A stretch of DNA of 64,000 nucleotides from contig JAXHLP010000013.1 of NCBI GenBank assembly GCA_034522155.1, forward strand, positions 134,203 through 198,202, given 5' to 3'. Every line of letters begins with the position of its first letter. Position 1 is the stretch's first letter. The notes beneath the pieces were generated by a model. It was not told the DNA's origin. It saw only the letters and a list, made by a program, of their open reading frames with translations, and made no database searches. Below are positions 43,717 through 51,921 of this stretch, one piece after another. The translations under genes were made by a program, and so were the position numbers. Origin of the DNA: Salinilacustrithrix sp034522155 (GTDB taxonomy: Bacteria; Actinomycetota; Acidimicrobiia; Acidimicrobiales; Salinilacustritrichaceae).

Positions 43717-44348
43717 GGGGTCAGCACCACCCGGATCGCCTCGGCGACGACCTCGACCGACTCCTGCACCGTCAAGCGACGAGCCCGACGGAGCAGGTCG
43801 ATGGCCTCGAGCTGGCTCATGATGTCCCCGGTGGTCCGATGGGCCATCCGGATGTCGGCGTCCAGCCTGTCGAGCTCGGACGCGAACTGGAGATCGAACT
43901 GGCTCGTCAGCGTGCGACGTGTGCGTTCGAGGTCCTCGCGGATGCGGACGCTGCGAGGCGCGTGGAGGCGACCGGCGCGATAGCCGTGGCCGATGTGCTC
44001 GTAGAGCCGGACGCGCATGGTGGCGAACTCGAGGGCGCGGTCCTCGAAGGAGCCCTCGCCGATCTGCGACAGGTGGGCGGCTGATTGACCTCTCCGCCAG
44101 AGCTCGTCGATCGCTGCCTGCGTCAGCGACTCGGGGTCGGGGAAGTAGCGGTACACCGAGCGCAGAGACAGGCCCGACCGATCGGCAGCCCGTTCGATGG
44201 TGGGGGTCAGCGCCTCCTCCTCGAACATCTCGAGGACGGCGTCGATCACCGAGGCGATGTTGCGTTCGCGTCGCAGGCGACGGCCGTCGACCGGCTCGTC
44301 GTCGGCAGCGGGCTGGTCGCCTTCGGTGACCTCGTCGGTGTCAGCCAT
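43713..44348 (-). CDS. TetR-family regulator
   Basis: A 211-residue regulator. The helix-turn-helix is in IASVIDAVLEMFEEEALTPT, ERAADRSGLSLRSVYRYFPD. The C-terminal ligand domain is helical and unclassified. It overlaps the truncated GST gene upstream and the FGE gene downstream, so all four are on one minus-strand transcript. A dyad at 45130-45146 before the first gene is a candidate binding site. Confidence 0.85.
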   Translation of the reverse strand: MADTDEVTEGDQPAADDEPVDGRRLRRERNIASVIDAVLEMFEEEALTPTIERAADRSGLSLRSVYRYFPDPESLTQAAIDELWRRGQSAAHLSQIGEGSFEDRALEFATMRVRLYEHIGHGYRAGRLHAPRSVRIREDLERTRRTLTSQFDLQFASELDRLDADIRMAHRTTGDIMSQLEAIDLLRRARRLTVQESVEVVAEAIRVVLTP

Positions 44349-44604
44349 CGATGATCGGCCCCCAGACTTCGAGATGGTCCTTGCGTTCCACGCGACGGAG
44401 TGTACGGAGGCCCAAGATCGGCTCGAGACCGTCCGGCGTCTCGAGGCACGGGATGATCCGCCGGCCGACCGTCGGCACGATGTGGTTGAGATAGCGGTCG
44501 CTCCCCGGGGAGACCCCGACGAAGTCGATACCTTGCTTGCGCAGGTAGGCGCGTGCCTTGCCGGTGTAGAGCGACACCGGAGCGCCGTAGAGCGTGTAGG
44601 TCAT
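44341..44604 (-). pseudogene. Glutathione S-transferase N-terminal domain, truncated
   Basis: An 87-residue frame starting MTYTLYGAPVSLYTGKARAY, a thioredoxin-fold GST N-terminus with VGRRIIPCLETPDG as the cis-Pro strand. The helical C-terminal domain of 130 or more residues is missing; the tail after LETPDG does not match the family. The ATG overlaps the stop of the preceding GST remnant. Probably a deletion remnant. Confidence 0.6.
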
Positions 44605-45045
44605 GGAGTCGGTTCCTCCGTGTGAGGCGCGTTCGTCGGGGCCGTGGTGGTCGCGGCGCGTCGCTCGAGCCAGCGGATGATGTCGAGGTCGGGACGTGTG
44701 CCTGACAGCTCGCAGAGCTGGCGCAGCCCGGTGGGACTGGTGACGTTGACCTCGGTCAGGTGGCCGTCCACGACGGCCGGGTCGACGGGCACGAGACTGC
44801 GGTCCTCGAACTCGGCCTCGAGTCTCGTGAATCTGCGGGCTCGAGTCGACCATCACCTCCACCACCGACCCGTCGGCATCGTGGAACCCGATGACCGGCA
44901 CGACCGGCACGGGCGCCTCAGGCAGGTCGTCCCACTTCGAACCACGCAGCACCCAGCGGTACGGGATCCGGCGATAGCGGAGCACCGCCCGCATCTTCAG
45001 CGTGTACGGCGAGCTGAACGCCCCCTTGACCGTGACCTGTTCCAT
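44601..45045 (-). pseudogene. Glutathione S-transferase-like, frameshifted and shortened
   Basis: The frame begins MEQVTVKGAFSSPYTLKMRA after a GGGGGAG ribosome-binding site at 45045, then RIPYRWVLRGSKWDDLPEAP and VPVIGFHDADGSVVEV. Near 44830 the frame changes to the one encoding DLDIIRWLERRAATTTAP and ending at 44601. The central helical part of a normal GST is missing, so both an indel and a deletion are likely. A pair of adjacent GST genes appears to have been reduced to fragments. Confidence 0.55.
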
Positions 45046-45129
45046 CGGCTCCCCCTTGTCGTGCTCGGACGATCGCGTTCGGACCACGTCGTCGACGAAC
45101 CCCGACTTGCAGCGGACGGATTTGCGCTA

Positions 45130-45146
45130 CAAACTAGCAGTAGTTG
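45130..45146. promoter_or_regulatory. Dyad between the GST remnants and the MBL gene
   Basis: CAAACTA-GCA-GTAGTTG is an imperfect inverted repeat with AACTA/TAGTT arms, in the divergent promoter region. Possible site for the TetR protein encoded at 43713. Confidence 0.35.
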
Positions 45147-45178
45147 AACTGGCTGGTCGAGCGACCGGGGAACCGACG

Positions 45179-46036
45179 ATGTTGACGATCACGCTGCTGG
45201 GCACGGGGAGCCCGATGCCCGACCCGAACCGGGCCGGCCCGGCGACCCTCGTGTCGACCGCCGGCGACGAGCACTTCCTCATCGACGCCGGCCGCGGGGT
45301 ACTGATGCGCCTCGCCGCTGCCGGCGTGGGCATCGACCGCCTCACCGCCGTGCTGATCACCCACCTGCACTCCGATCACATCACCGACCTCAACGACGTC
45401 ATCACCACCCGCTGGGTGATGACGTTCGCCCCGACGCCACTCACGATCGTGGGGCCGCCCGGCACCCAGGAGGTCGTCGACAAGATCGTCGAATCGCTCG
45501 GCAACGACATCCAGTACCGCATCGACCACCACGAGGACCTGCAGGACTACGGCTTCACCCCGGTCAACGTGATCGAGATCGCCGACGGCCCGGTCGAGCT
45601 CGGGACGTCGGCCACCGTCACCACCGCGCCCACCGACCACCGCCCGGTCCACCCCACGATCGGATTCCGCATCGACCACGACGGCGCGTCGGTCGTCGCG
45701 GCAGGCGACACCGTTCCCTGCGATGGTCTCGACCGCCTCAGCGACGACGCCGGCGCCCTCGTGCACACGGTGATCCGCAAGGACATCATCGAGAACATCC
45801 CCTTGCAACGGATGAAGGACACGCTCGACTACCACTCCTCCCCTGCCGAAGCCGCCCAGACCGCCAAGCGAGCGGGCGTCGGCACCCTCGTGCTCACGCA
45901 CTACGTGCCTGCGTTCCCAGCCGGTGACGAAGCCGGCGCCGGCGAGTGGCGCAAGCTGGCCGCCGAGCACTTCGACGGCCCCATCGAGGTGGGCGACGAC
46001 CTCCACCGCATCGAGATCCCTGGAGCCAACCAATGA
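45179..46036 (+). CDS. Metallo-beta-lactamase-fold hydrolase, RNase Z-like
   Basis: A 285-residue hydrolase. The Zn motif HLHSDHITDLND lies near residue 62; the ITLLGTGSPMPDPNRAGP start and VLTHYVPAF end are those of the RNase Z/arylsulfatase-like subgroup. A further metal Asp is in VVAAGDTVPCDG. It could act on phosphodiesters or other esters. ATG at 45179. Its stop overlaps the DinB start. Confidence 0.85.
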   Translation: MLTITLLGTGSPMPDPNRAGPATLVSTAGDEHFLIDAGRGVLMRLAAAGVGIDRLTAVLITHLHSDHITDLNDVITTRWVMTFAPTPLTIVGPPGTQEVVDKIVESLGNDIQYRIDHHEDLQDYGFTPVNVIEIADGPVELGTSATVTTAPTDHRPVHPTIGFRIDHDGASVVAAGDTVPCDGLDRLSDDAGALVHTVIRKDIIENIPLQRMKDTLDYHSSPAEAAQTAKRAGVGTLVLTHYVPAFPAGDEAGAGEWRKLAAEHFDGPIEVGDDLHRIEIPGANQ

Positions 46037-46605
46037 GCAACGAACTGGTCCTCGACTCTCTCCAGCGACGCATGCGCGCCATGCACTCGCTCTACGAGGA
46101 CGCCTGCGCCACCATGACGGTCGACCAGGTCAACCACGTCGAGCGCGAACCATGCCTCCCCATCGCCTTCTCCCTGTTCCACTACGTGAACATGGAGGAC
46201 ACCGCCTACTTCCTGATCTCCGGCGGCGAAGCACCGATCTGGAACGAGGAGTGGGCCGAGAAGCTGGGCGTGGCCATCAACGACCACGGCAAGGAACGCA
46301 CGCCCGAGGAAATGGCCGGACAGCGCATCGAGAACTACGGCGCGTTCATCGACTACATGAACACCGTTTGGGCCCGGACCGAGCAGTTCCTCGCCGACCT
46401 CGACCCCTCCACCCTCACAGACGTCCTCATCCCCAAGCCGTACCCCCAACAGATCGCGAGCACGTACTCGGCTCGGGTCGGCGGCGAGGCCGGCATCACC
46501 AAGCTCGACGCCATCGAGTGCTGGTGGTACCAGCACGGCCTCCGCCACATGGGCGAGATCGAACACGCCCGAGCCCTTGTCGGCCTCGAGGGCATGACCA
46601 GCTGA
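46033..46605 (+). CDS. DinB-superfamily protein
   Basis: A 190-residue four-helix DinB-like protein. His residues in FSLFHYVNMEDTAYFL and CWWYQHGLRHMGEIEHARAL suit a metal site. The family includes thiol-dependent transferases and EgtB N-terminal domains. Start overlaps the MBL stop in ATGA. Its function is unknown. Confidence 0.75.
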   Translation: MSNELVLDSLQRRMRAMHSLYEDACATMTVDQVNHVEREPCLPIAFSLFHYVNMEDTAYFLISGGEAPIWNEEWAEKLGVAINDHGKERTPEEMAGQRIENYGAFIDYMNTVWARTEQFLADLDPSTLTDVLIPKPYPQQIASTYSARVGGEAGITKLDAIECWWYQHGLRHMGEIEHARALVGLEGMTS

Positions 46606-46627
46606 GCGAGCCGGCAGCGGCCGCCGG

Positions 46628-47598
46628 TCAGGTGCCCTCGGCGAGTTCCGCCACGGATGCCACCGGGGTCGGCGTCGCCGAGAACTGCCTGCAACCCCAG
46701 ACCCGACAGGCTCGGGCGAGCGCCGGCGCCTGCCCCTCGAGCGCGCCGGCAACCGCATTCAGCAGCCACCGCCCTGCCTCACCGACCCGCGGGTCCGAGA
46801 TCCCGTCGGCCAACGAGCGATGCCAGAGGTCAGGAACCTCGTCGGCAATGCGGATGGCCTCGGCTCCGATGCGGTCCTCGGTGGCCAGCACCCAGACCGC
46901 GCCCAGTGCGGCGGCCCGGCCGGCGGCGGGCACCGCGTCGATGACCCGGACCTCGAGGTGCCCACGAGGTCGAACCGGTGGGAACATGGTAGAGAGGTGG
47001 ACGGCCAGATCCGCTGGCGCGCCGAGCCTGACCCGGGTACGCCGGAGTTGGCGAACACGGCGCTCAGCAGTGGGGCCGAGGCGCTGAGCACGCGCCAGCA
47101 CCACAGAGGCGTCGGTCCGGGGTCGACGCTGAGCTGCAGCGCCGCGGTGGACGCCATCATGCGCACGCCCTCGGGGGACTCCTGCCGGAAGTGGCGCTCC
47201 ATGGCCACGTAGCGAGGAGCGTCGAGGCTCGGACGCGGTGGACGATGCGGGTCCAGCCCGAGCGGCACGACGACGAGTCCGGAACGGGCGAAGCGACGGC
47301 CGAGCGCGCGAGCATCCTCCTCGATGGCCACCCGCAGCGCCTCGGGGCCGGCGAAGGTCTGCGTGCTCAGCTCGAGCTGACCGCCGAGCTCCACGCTGAC
47401 GATTCCGCCTGCGGGCAGTTCGTCGTCGCCGGCCGTCTCGGCGGTCTCGGCTGCGGAGATCGGCCGGTCGAGCTGGGCCGCATCGAAGACGAGCCACTCG
47501 GCCTCCGCGCCGATCCGCACCTCGTCAGAGCCCCGCAGCGTGTCCCGGATGGCCTGCTCCGTCGCATCGTGCGTCAAGGGCTCGCGGCTGGCGGTCAT
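46628..47598 (-). pseudogene. egtA: Glutamate-cysteine ligase, EgtA-like, one frameshift
   Basis: EgtA makes gamma-glutamylcysteine for ergothioneine. The N-terminal frame has VRIGAEAEWLVFDAAQLDRP, VSVELGGQLELSTQTF and APRYVAMERHFRQESPEG; the second frame has APADLAVHLSTMFPPVRPRG and HLEVRVIDAVPAAGR. The frame changes near 47040. The two pieces join to a normal-length enzyme of about 320 residues, so a single indel is the only defect. ATG at 47598 with GGCGGG upstream; divergent from the YeiH-type gene. Confidence 0.75.
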
Positions 47599-47628
47599 TC
47601 CCGCCGGCCGAGGTATTGCCGGTCCATC

Positions 47629-48699
47629 ATGCAGTACCTTACCGTGGCCGAGATGCGCACCGATGAGCCTGCCGCCGAAGCCGGCTCGGGGGCTGACGGG
47701 CAGGCGGAAGGGGCCGCGCTCCACCTGCGTCGCATCGGCCCCGGCCTCGCAGTGGCGGCCGCCTGTGCGGCCGCAAGTCAGCTGATCGGTCTCCACGTCG
47801 CCGCGCTGTCAGCTCTGGTCGTCGCGGTGTTCCTCGGTGCCCTGGTTGCGAACGTCGGCCAGCATCGAACGGCATTGGCGCCCGGAGCCGCACTCGTCGC
47901 CCACCACGGGCTCCGCATCGGGATCGTCCTGCTCGGCTTTCGGCTGTCTCTGACCGACGCCACCGAGATCGGCGCAACGGGATTCGTGCTGGTCGTCGGT
48001 GTCGTGACCGTCACCTTCGTCGCGGTGGTGGCCCTCGGACGGTTGCTCGGGCTGAGCCCCGGACTGACGTCGCTGACGGCGACCGGGTACGCCATCTGCG
48101 GCGTCTCGGCCATCGCTGCCATGAAGGGGCTCGTCGACGCCGACGAAGAAGAGGCGAGCTACGCCATGGCCCTCGTGACCCTGTGCGGAACGCTCGCCAT
48201 CGTGGCCCTGCCGCTCCTGGCCGGCCCCCTCGACCTCGATTCGGAGGGGTTCGGGGCATGGGTCGGCGCCAGCGTGCACGACGTCGGCCAGGTGATCGCC
48301 ACCGCCTCCACCAACGGCACGCAGGCGCTCCAAGCCGCGACCGTGGTCAAGCTCACCCGCGTCGCGCTCCTCGGCCCACTCGTGGCCGGAATGGGCATCG
48401 CCCGCCGTCGAGCCCGTCGGACCCATCCCGGCGACCGAGTGCCGCTCGTTCCCTGGTTCGTCATCGCGTTCAGCGCCGCCATCGCCCTTCGCGCCACCGG
48501 GATCATTCCCGAACCTGCCCTCGAAGTCATCCGCACCGGTGAGGTGCTGCTCTTCGTCCTCGCCCTCGCCGGCCTCGGCATGTGTGTCCACGCCGACCAA
48601 CTCCGTGCGCTCGGCACCCGCCCACTTCTCTTCGGACTCGCCGCCTGGCTCGTGATCGGCGCTGCCTCCTACGCAGGCCTACGCCTCCTGACGCCGTGA
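47629..48699 (+). CDS. YeiH/UPF0324-family membrane protein
   Basis: A 356-residue protein with nine or ten hydrophobic segments. FLGALVANVGQHRTALAPGA, GIVLLGFRLSLTDATEIGAT, GYAICGVSAIAAMKGLVDAD and GASVHDVGQVIATASTNG are conserved in this family, annotated as putative sulfate or organic-acid exporters. Start at ATG 47629; ATG 47653 is also possible. The sulfur-linked neighbours (EgtA, FGE) fit a sulfur-compound transporter but do not prove it. Confidence 0.85.
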   Translation: MQYLTVAEMRTDEPAAEAGSGADGQAEGAALHLRRIGPGLAVAAACAAASQLIGLHVAALSALVVAVFLGALVANVGQHRTALAPGAALVAHHGLRIGIVLLGFRLSLTDATEIGATGFVLVVGVVTVTFVAVVALGRLLGLSPGLTSLTATGYAICGVSAIAAMKGLVDADEEEASYAMALVTLCGTLAIVALPLLAGPLDLDSEGFGAWVGASVHDVGQVIATASTNGTQALQAATVVKLTRVALLGPLVAGMGIARRRARRTHPGDRVPLVPWFVIAFSAAIALRATGIIPEPALEVIRTGEVLLFVLALAGLGMCVHADQLRALGTRPLLFGLAAWLVIGAASYAGLRLLTP

Positions 48700-49102
48700 G
48701 CTCCGGTCGCCACCTCTCGACCGGTTGGAGCCCGTCACATCCCGTGCGGCCGCCCGCCCGGGTCCCGGCGTCCCTGTTCCGGCGGATGCGGTAGGACCGG
48801 CGTCATGGGCGTCGATGAAGTCCAGGTCGTCTCCCACACCTCGTCGACGTGACACCCAGGGGAGACCCTCCGCGTCGTCGAGCACGGGAAGACCCCGATG
48901 ACGACGTCACCCGGTAACAGAACATGGCTGGGGTTCTCCGGCGACCGATACAACGGTGAGTGCACCTGATCGGCGGCTCCGAACGTCGGGCCACGGGGGG
49001 ATGCGGACGCATGAGACCGGCGCATCGGGAGCTGGGTTCGGGGCGCTCCACCCTCGGTTGTCCGCACGTTCGGGGATGGTCGCCTGATGTCCTACTTGTC
49101 GG

Positions 49103-49260
49103 TCACCGTCCGGGGAAGACGGAGTCCTTCGATGCGATGATCAGCTCGTGCTCCCGGGCGTCGTCCCAGATCTCCCGATCGGTCGCCGCGTCGAGCTCGA
49201 CATCGACGACGTGCAGGCTCTGGGGGAACGCATCCCGGACGAGACCGACGAGAGGCGAGG
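49103..49260 (-). pseudogene. DUF5615 (PIN-like toxin) remnant
   Basis: The minus strand encodes LVRDAFPQSLHVVDVELD followed by DREIWDDAREHELIIASKDS, the core of DUF5615 proteins, which are PIN-like toxin candidates. The first 20 residues and the C-terminal part are missing or in other frames. No antitoxin is visible. It is one more decayed toxin-antitoxin module in the accessory patch. Confidence 0.55.
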
Positions 49261-49478
49261 GTCGGCACTGTCGACATCGTGCGCAATATCGCCCACGATG
49301 GTGCCAACCGAAGTGCCACCGAACGATGAGCGCATCGTTCGGCACGCTCGAGGCCGTGGTCCGACCACCGAGGACGTACTCGCCGATGCTGGTCTGCTCG
49401 GTCTTTCCGGTGATGCGGCGACGCCCGTCGCCGGCGCCCGCCCCGCCTCGCCGTCGCCATCGCGGTGTCAGCCTTCGG

Positions 49479-49552
49479 CGGGAGTGCCGCTCATCGAGGT
49501 GGAGACCGACAACTTCACGCCCTCGGGAGTGCCGCTCATCGTGGTGGAGACC
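49479..49552. repeat. 29-bp tandem repeat with a 45-bp period
   Basis: The segments starting at 49479 and 49524 (cgggagtgccgctcatcg, then a/t, then ggtggagacc) are identical except for one base. They lie 75 bp before the AbiEi-like start and could be regulatory or the remains of a duplication. Confidence 0.45.
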
Positions 49553-49626
49553 TCCCCAGTTCCACGTCGACCCACCTTCAGCAGAGTGATTGAGGCAGAT
49601 CAAACGCCTAACGGTAGGATGGCCTT

Positions 49627-50556
49627 GTGACTAGACCGCAGGATGCCGCTGCCGAAGTTGCGGCGCTGCTCCAGCGGTGGGGCCATGTCGCCGTGTCTGA
49701 CGGAACCCACGGGATGGTCGTGCTGCGCTTTGCGGGCGGACACGAGACCACGATGAGCATCGAGTCGGTCACCACGGCAACCCCGGAACATGCGCGGCTC
49801 TTCGAAGATAACGCATTGATGGTGGTCGCTGACCGCATCCCTGAGCGGGTCCGGCGTATCTACAACGACGAGGGTGTGAGCTGGTGGGACCGCCGAGGGC
49901 ACCTTCGGCTCACCAGCGGCCCGGTCTTCATCGATGCCGACGTGCCGGCGGAACCGCGACCCCGGTCATCCGCGGCGACGAACCCCCTGGCAGGAGTGGT
50001 GGTGGCCGGCGTCTCGATCACGGCACTGTCCGCGTTCCCGAACCCGATACCCGGTGTGCGGGAGCTGGCCAGAAAGCTCGACGCGTCACCCGGGGGCGTG
50101 TCGCTCGCCGCGAAGCGTTTGATCGATGCGGGACTTCTCACCATGGACCGGGTGGCCGCGCAGCCCGGGCTGTTCTGGGCGGTCAGTGATCAGTGGCGGC
50201 CGGATTGGAACACGATCGAGGGAACGCCTACACCAGCCGAGGGGCTGGTCGCCGTCGGATCGCTCGCAGCCGCAGAACTCGGCGCACCACTGGCCGTGAC
50301 CCGCGACGCCCCGATCGAGCTGCTCGCCGCTGACCGCGCCGCCTATCGACGCGCCCTCCGCAGTTCAGCCGGCCACGGCACGACGCGGATCGCCCTGGCA
50401 CCGACTCCGGCGGTCTGCGACGTTCACGGTCCCGAAGCGACAGTCGACGGCCACCGGTGCGCACGCCCGGTCGTGGTTGCCGCCCTGCTCGCTACCGATC
50501 CGGGTCGAGGCGCCGAGATCATCGAGGACTGGGAGATGGTCGACCGTGCCTGGTGA
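49627..50556 (+). CDS. AbiEi-like antitoxin/regulator
   Basis: A 309-residue protein with a winged-helix segment (GVRELARKLDASPGGVSLAA followed by KRLIDAGLLTMDRVAAQPGL) and a C-terminal domain, and an N-terminal part resembling a nuclease-like fold. Its pairing with a GGxxxR-type nucleotidyltransferase suggests a type IV toxin-antitoxin or abortive-infection module. The last 11 nt overlap the next start. The exact family is inferred from context. Confidence 0.55.
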   Translation: MTRPQDAAAEVAALLQRWGHVAVSDGTHGMVVLRFAGGHETTMSIESVTTATPEHARLFEDNALMVVADRIPERVRRIYNDEGVSWWDRRGHLRLTSGPVFIDADVPAEPRPRSSAATNPLAGVVVAGVSITALSAFPNPIPGVRELARKLDASPGGVSLAAKRLIDAGLLTMDRVAAQPGLFWAVSDQWRPDWNTIEGTPTPAEGLVAVGSLAAAELGAPLAVTRDAPIELLAADRAAYRRALRSSAGHGTTRIALAPTPAVCDVHGPEATVDGHRCARPVVVAALLATDPGRGAEIIEDWEMVDRAW

Positions 50557-51289
50557 GACCCCGTCGAGCGTTCATCTCGTCGGGTCAGCGACCGCGGACC
50601 TGGTCGATGCGCTCGCCCATCTCGCGGGCTTCGACTTCGCGCTCGTGGGAGGCCTCGCCGTCATGGCCCGGATCGGCGCTGGGCATCGCGCCACCAACGA
50701 CCTCGACGGCGTCTTCGACAACGTAGACGGCGACACCACCGCAGTACTGGTGCATGCGGGTGTCGCAGAGAACGACCCCGCCATCCAACGCGTCCGGATC
50801 GACGGCACCAAGATCGACATCATCGACACCGCCGAGCTCCCCGCTGACCCCGACGCGCTCCCCGACGACCCGAAGGGCCTGCTCTTCGTCTGCGCCCACC
50901 GATGGGCCTTCGAGTCGGCAACACCGCTGCGTCTCATCTCCGACCACCGTGAGGTCGTTGTCCAAGTCGCAGTACCCGATGCGCTCGTCGCGATGAAGTC
51001 TCACGCGTTGCGATGGGCGACACCTCAGCGTCGGTCGACCAAGCGCGTCAGCGATCTCCACGACCTCTACCGACTCATCGGACTACCTGAGATCGGTGAT
51101 GCCCTCGAAGGTGCCCCGTGGGGCCTCGCCCACCAAGTGCCAACGGCCCTCGCCGAGGATCTGGGCAACGGGGCCCAGGCCGCCGCGCTACTGCGATCCT
51201 CGACCGCACCCGACATCGCCGCCACCGATCCAGACGACTTCATCGAAACCATGCTCACCTTCTTGACACGGATTGCACGCTCCGGCTGA
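50546..51289 (+). CDS. AbiEii-like nucleotidyltransferase toxin
   Basis: A 247-residue protein. FALVGGLAVMARIGAGHRAT followed by NDLDGVFDN is the GG-DxD-type nucleotidyltransferase motif of AbiEii/MenA-like enzymes, which transfer nucleotides to tRNA to block translation. RLISDHREVVVQVAVPDALV and KRVSDLHDLYRLIGLPEI follow the family pattern. The GTG at 50546 overlaps the upstream gene. The module stands alone between integration scars, as expected for a phage-defence cargo. Confidence 0.7.
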   Translation: MPGETPSSVHLVGSATADLVDALAHLAGFDFALVGGLAVMARIGAGHRATNDLDGVFDNVDGDTTAVLVHAGVAENDPAIQRVRIDGTKIDIIDTAELPADPDALPDDPKGLLFVCAHRWAFESATPLRLISDHREVVVQVAVPDALVAMKSHALRWATPQRRSTKRVSDLHDLYRLIGLPEIGDALEGAPWGLAHQVPTALAEDLGNGAQAAALLRSSTAPDIAATDPDDFIETMLTFLTRIARSG

Positions 51290-51321
51290 GCCCCTGCAGG
51301 AGTCAGCACAGGCGACGTGAC

Positions 51322-51349
51322 CTCTGCGTTCCATGCGCAGAGGTCGAAT
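51322..51349. repeat. Inverted repeat related to the 5741 and 16538 scars
   Basis: GACCTCTGCG-TTCCATG-CGCAGAGGTC is a perfect 10-bp inverted repeat with a 7-nt loop. The left arm matches the scars at 5741 and 16538. It lies 32 bp after the AbiEii stop and could also act as a terminator-like hairpin. Confidence 0.5.
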
Positions 51350-51471
51350 AGGCCTTCGACCACCGACCTCCGGCACGCTGAATACCCGCGAAACCGCAGG
51401 TCAAAGGTCCTTCTCGAGGCCCAGTGGACCGCCAGCCCGACCGGCACGATCGAGGCGGTCAGTGCCGGAAC

Positions 51472-51492
51472 TGTGCCCATATCGTGCCCACG
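51472..51492. repeat. Integration-scar repeat, copy 3
   Basis: tgtgcccatatcgtgcccacg, the third copy of the repeat at 1524 and 16790. It is followed at 51551 by the second tRNA-Pro fragment. Confidence 0.5.
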
Positions 51493-51550
51493 GACGGGAC
51501 CCCCGCACGTTTCGGTGGAGCGAAATATGCCCTCTGACCCGGCTTTTGTA

Positions 51551-51593
51551 GTCGGGTGGGGGAGATTTGAACTCCCGACCTCTGCGTCCCGAA
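51551..51593 (-). repeat. 3' half of a tRNA-Pro(CGG) gene, attachment-site-like, copy 2
   Basis: Identical over 43 bp to 16651-16693 and in the same orientation, again running from anticodon loop to acceptor 3' strand without the tRNA 5' half. The CCA end is altered here. Downstream bases share a ggcggac..cggcggacgt pattern with the first copy. Confidence 0.7.
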
Positions 51594-51690
51594 CTCTTTT
51601 CGGCCGGTTGTCGGCGGACTTCGGCGGACGTCTACGGCCGGATTCATGGGCTTCTCGAACGTCAGCGGACAGGGACGAAAAACAGCGTCC

Positions 51691-51709
51691 GCGGGATGGA
51701 CGCGGGATG
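51691..51709. repeat. Scar repeat identical to 5773-5791
   Basis: gcgggatggacgcgggatg occurs in both places. No gene is recognised between 51290 and 51921; the stretch is made of these scars. Confidence 0.45.
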
Positions 51710-51921
51710 TCCAATGCCGTGATCATCTTGGTGGCGGTCACTCGGCGGACGGGAAAGATCGCTATACGGACGTCAGGATCCGGCATCCTCACGCGAGAAG
51801 GTCGCCACCGCTGCTCCCGCCGCCGACCTGAGGCTGTTCCTGTACAACTGCGTGTTCATCCGGCTGGCCAGGCTGGTCGATGCACCGCGTCGGAATGCGT
51901 CGTGGTCGGCTGCCTCTGGCC

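Larger units (their letters stand above)
48700..49626. other. Gene-poor stretch with a DUF5615 remnant and tandem repeats
   Basis: About 930 bp without an intact gene. It contains a DUF5615-like remnant on the minus strand (49103-49260) and the tandem repeat at 49479-49552. The rest, 48700-49100, shows no consistent coding bias. Confidence 0.5.

Noticed and set aside
42790..46605. FGE and DinB as two halves of a split EgtB.
   Set aside because: The FGE carries the copper-binding cysteines of true FGE and its own N-terminus; the DinB protein lies on the other strand and looks complete.
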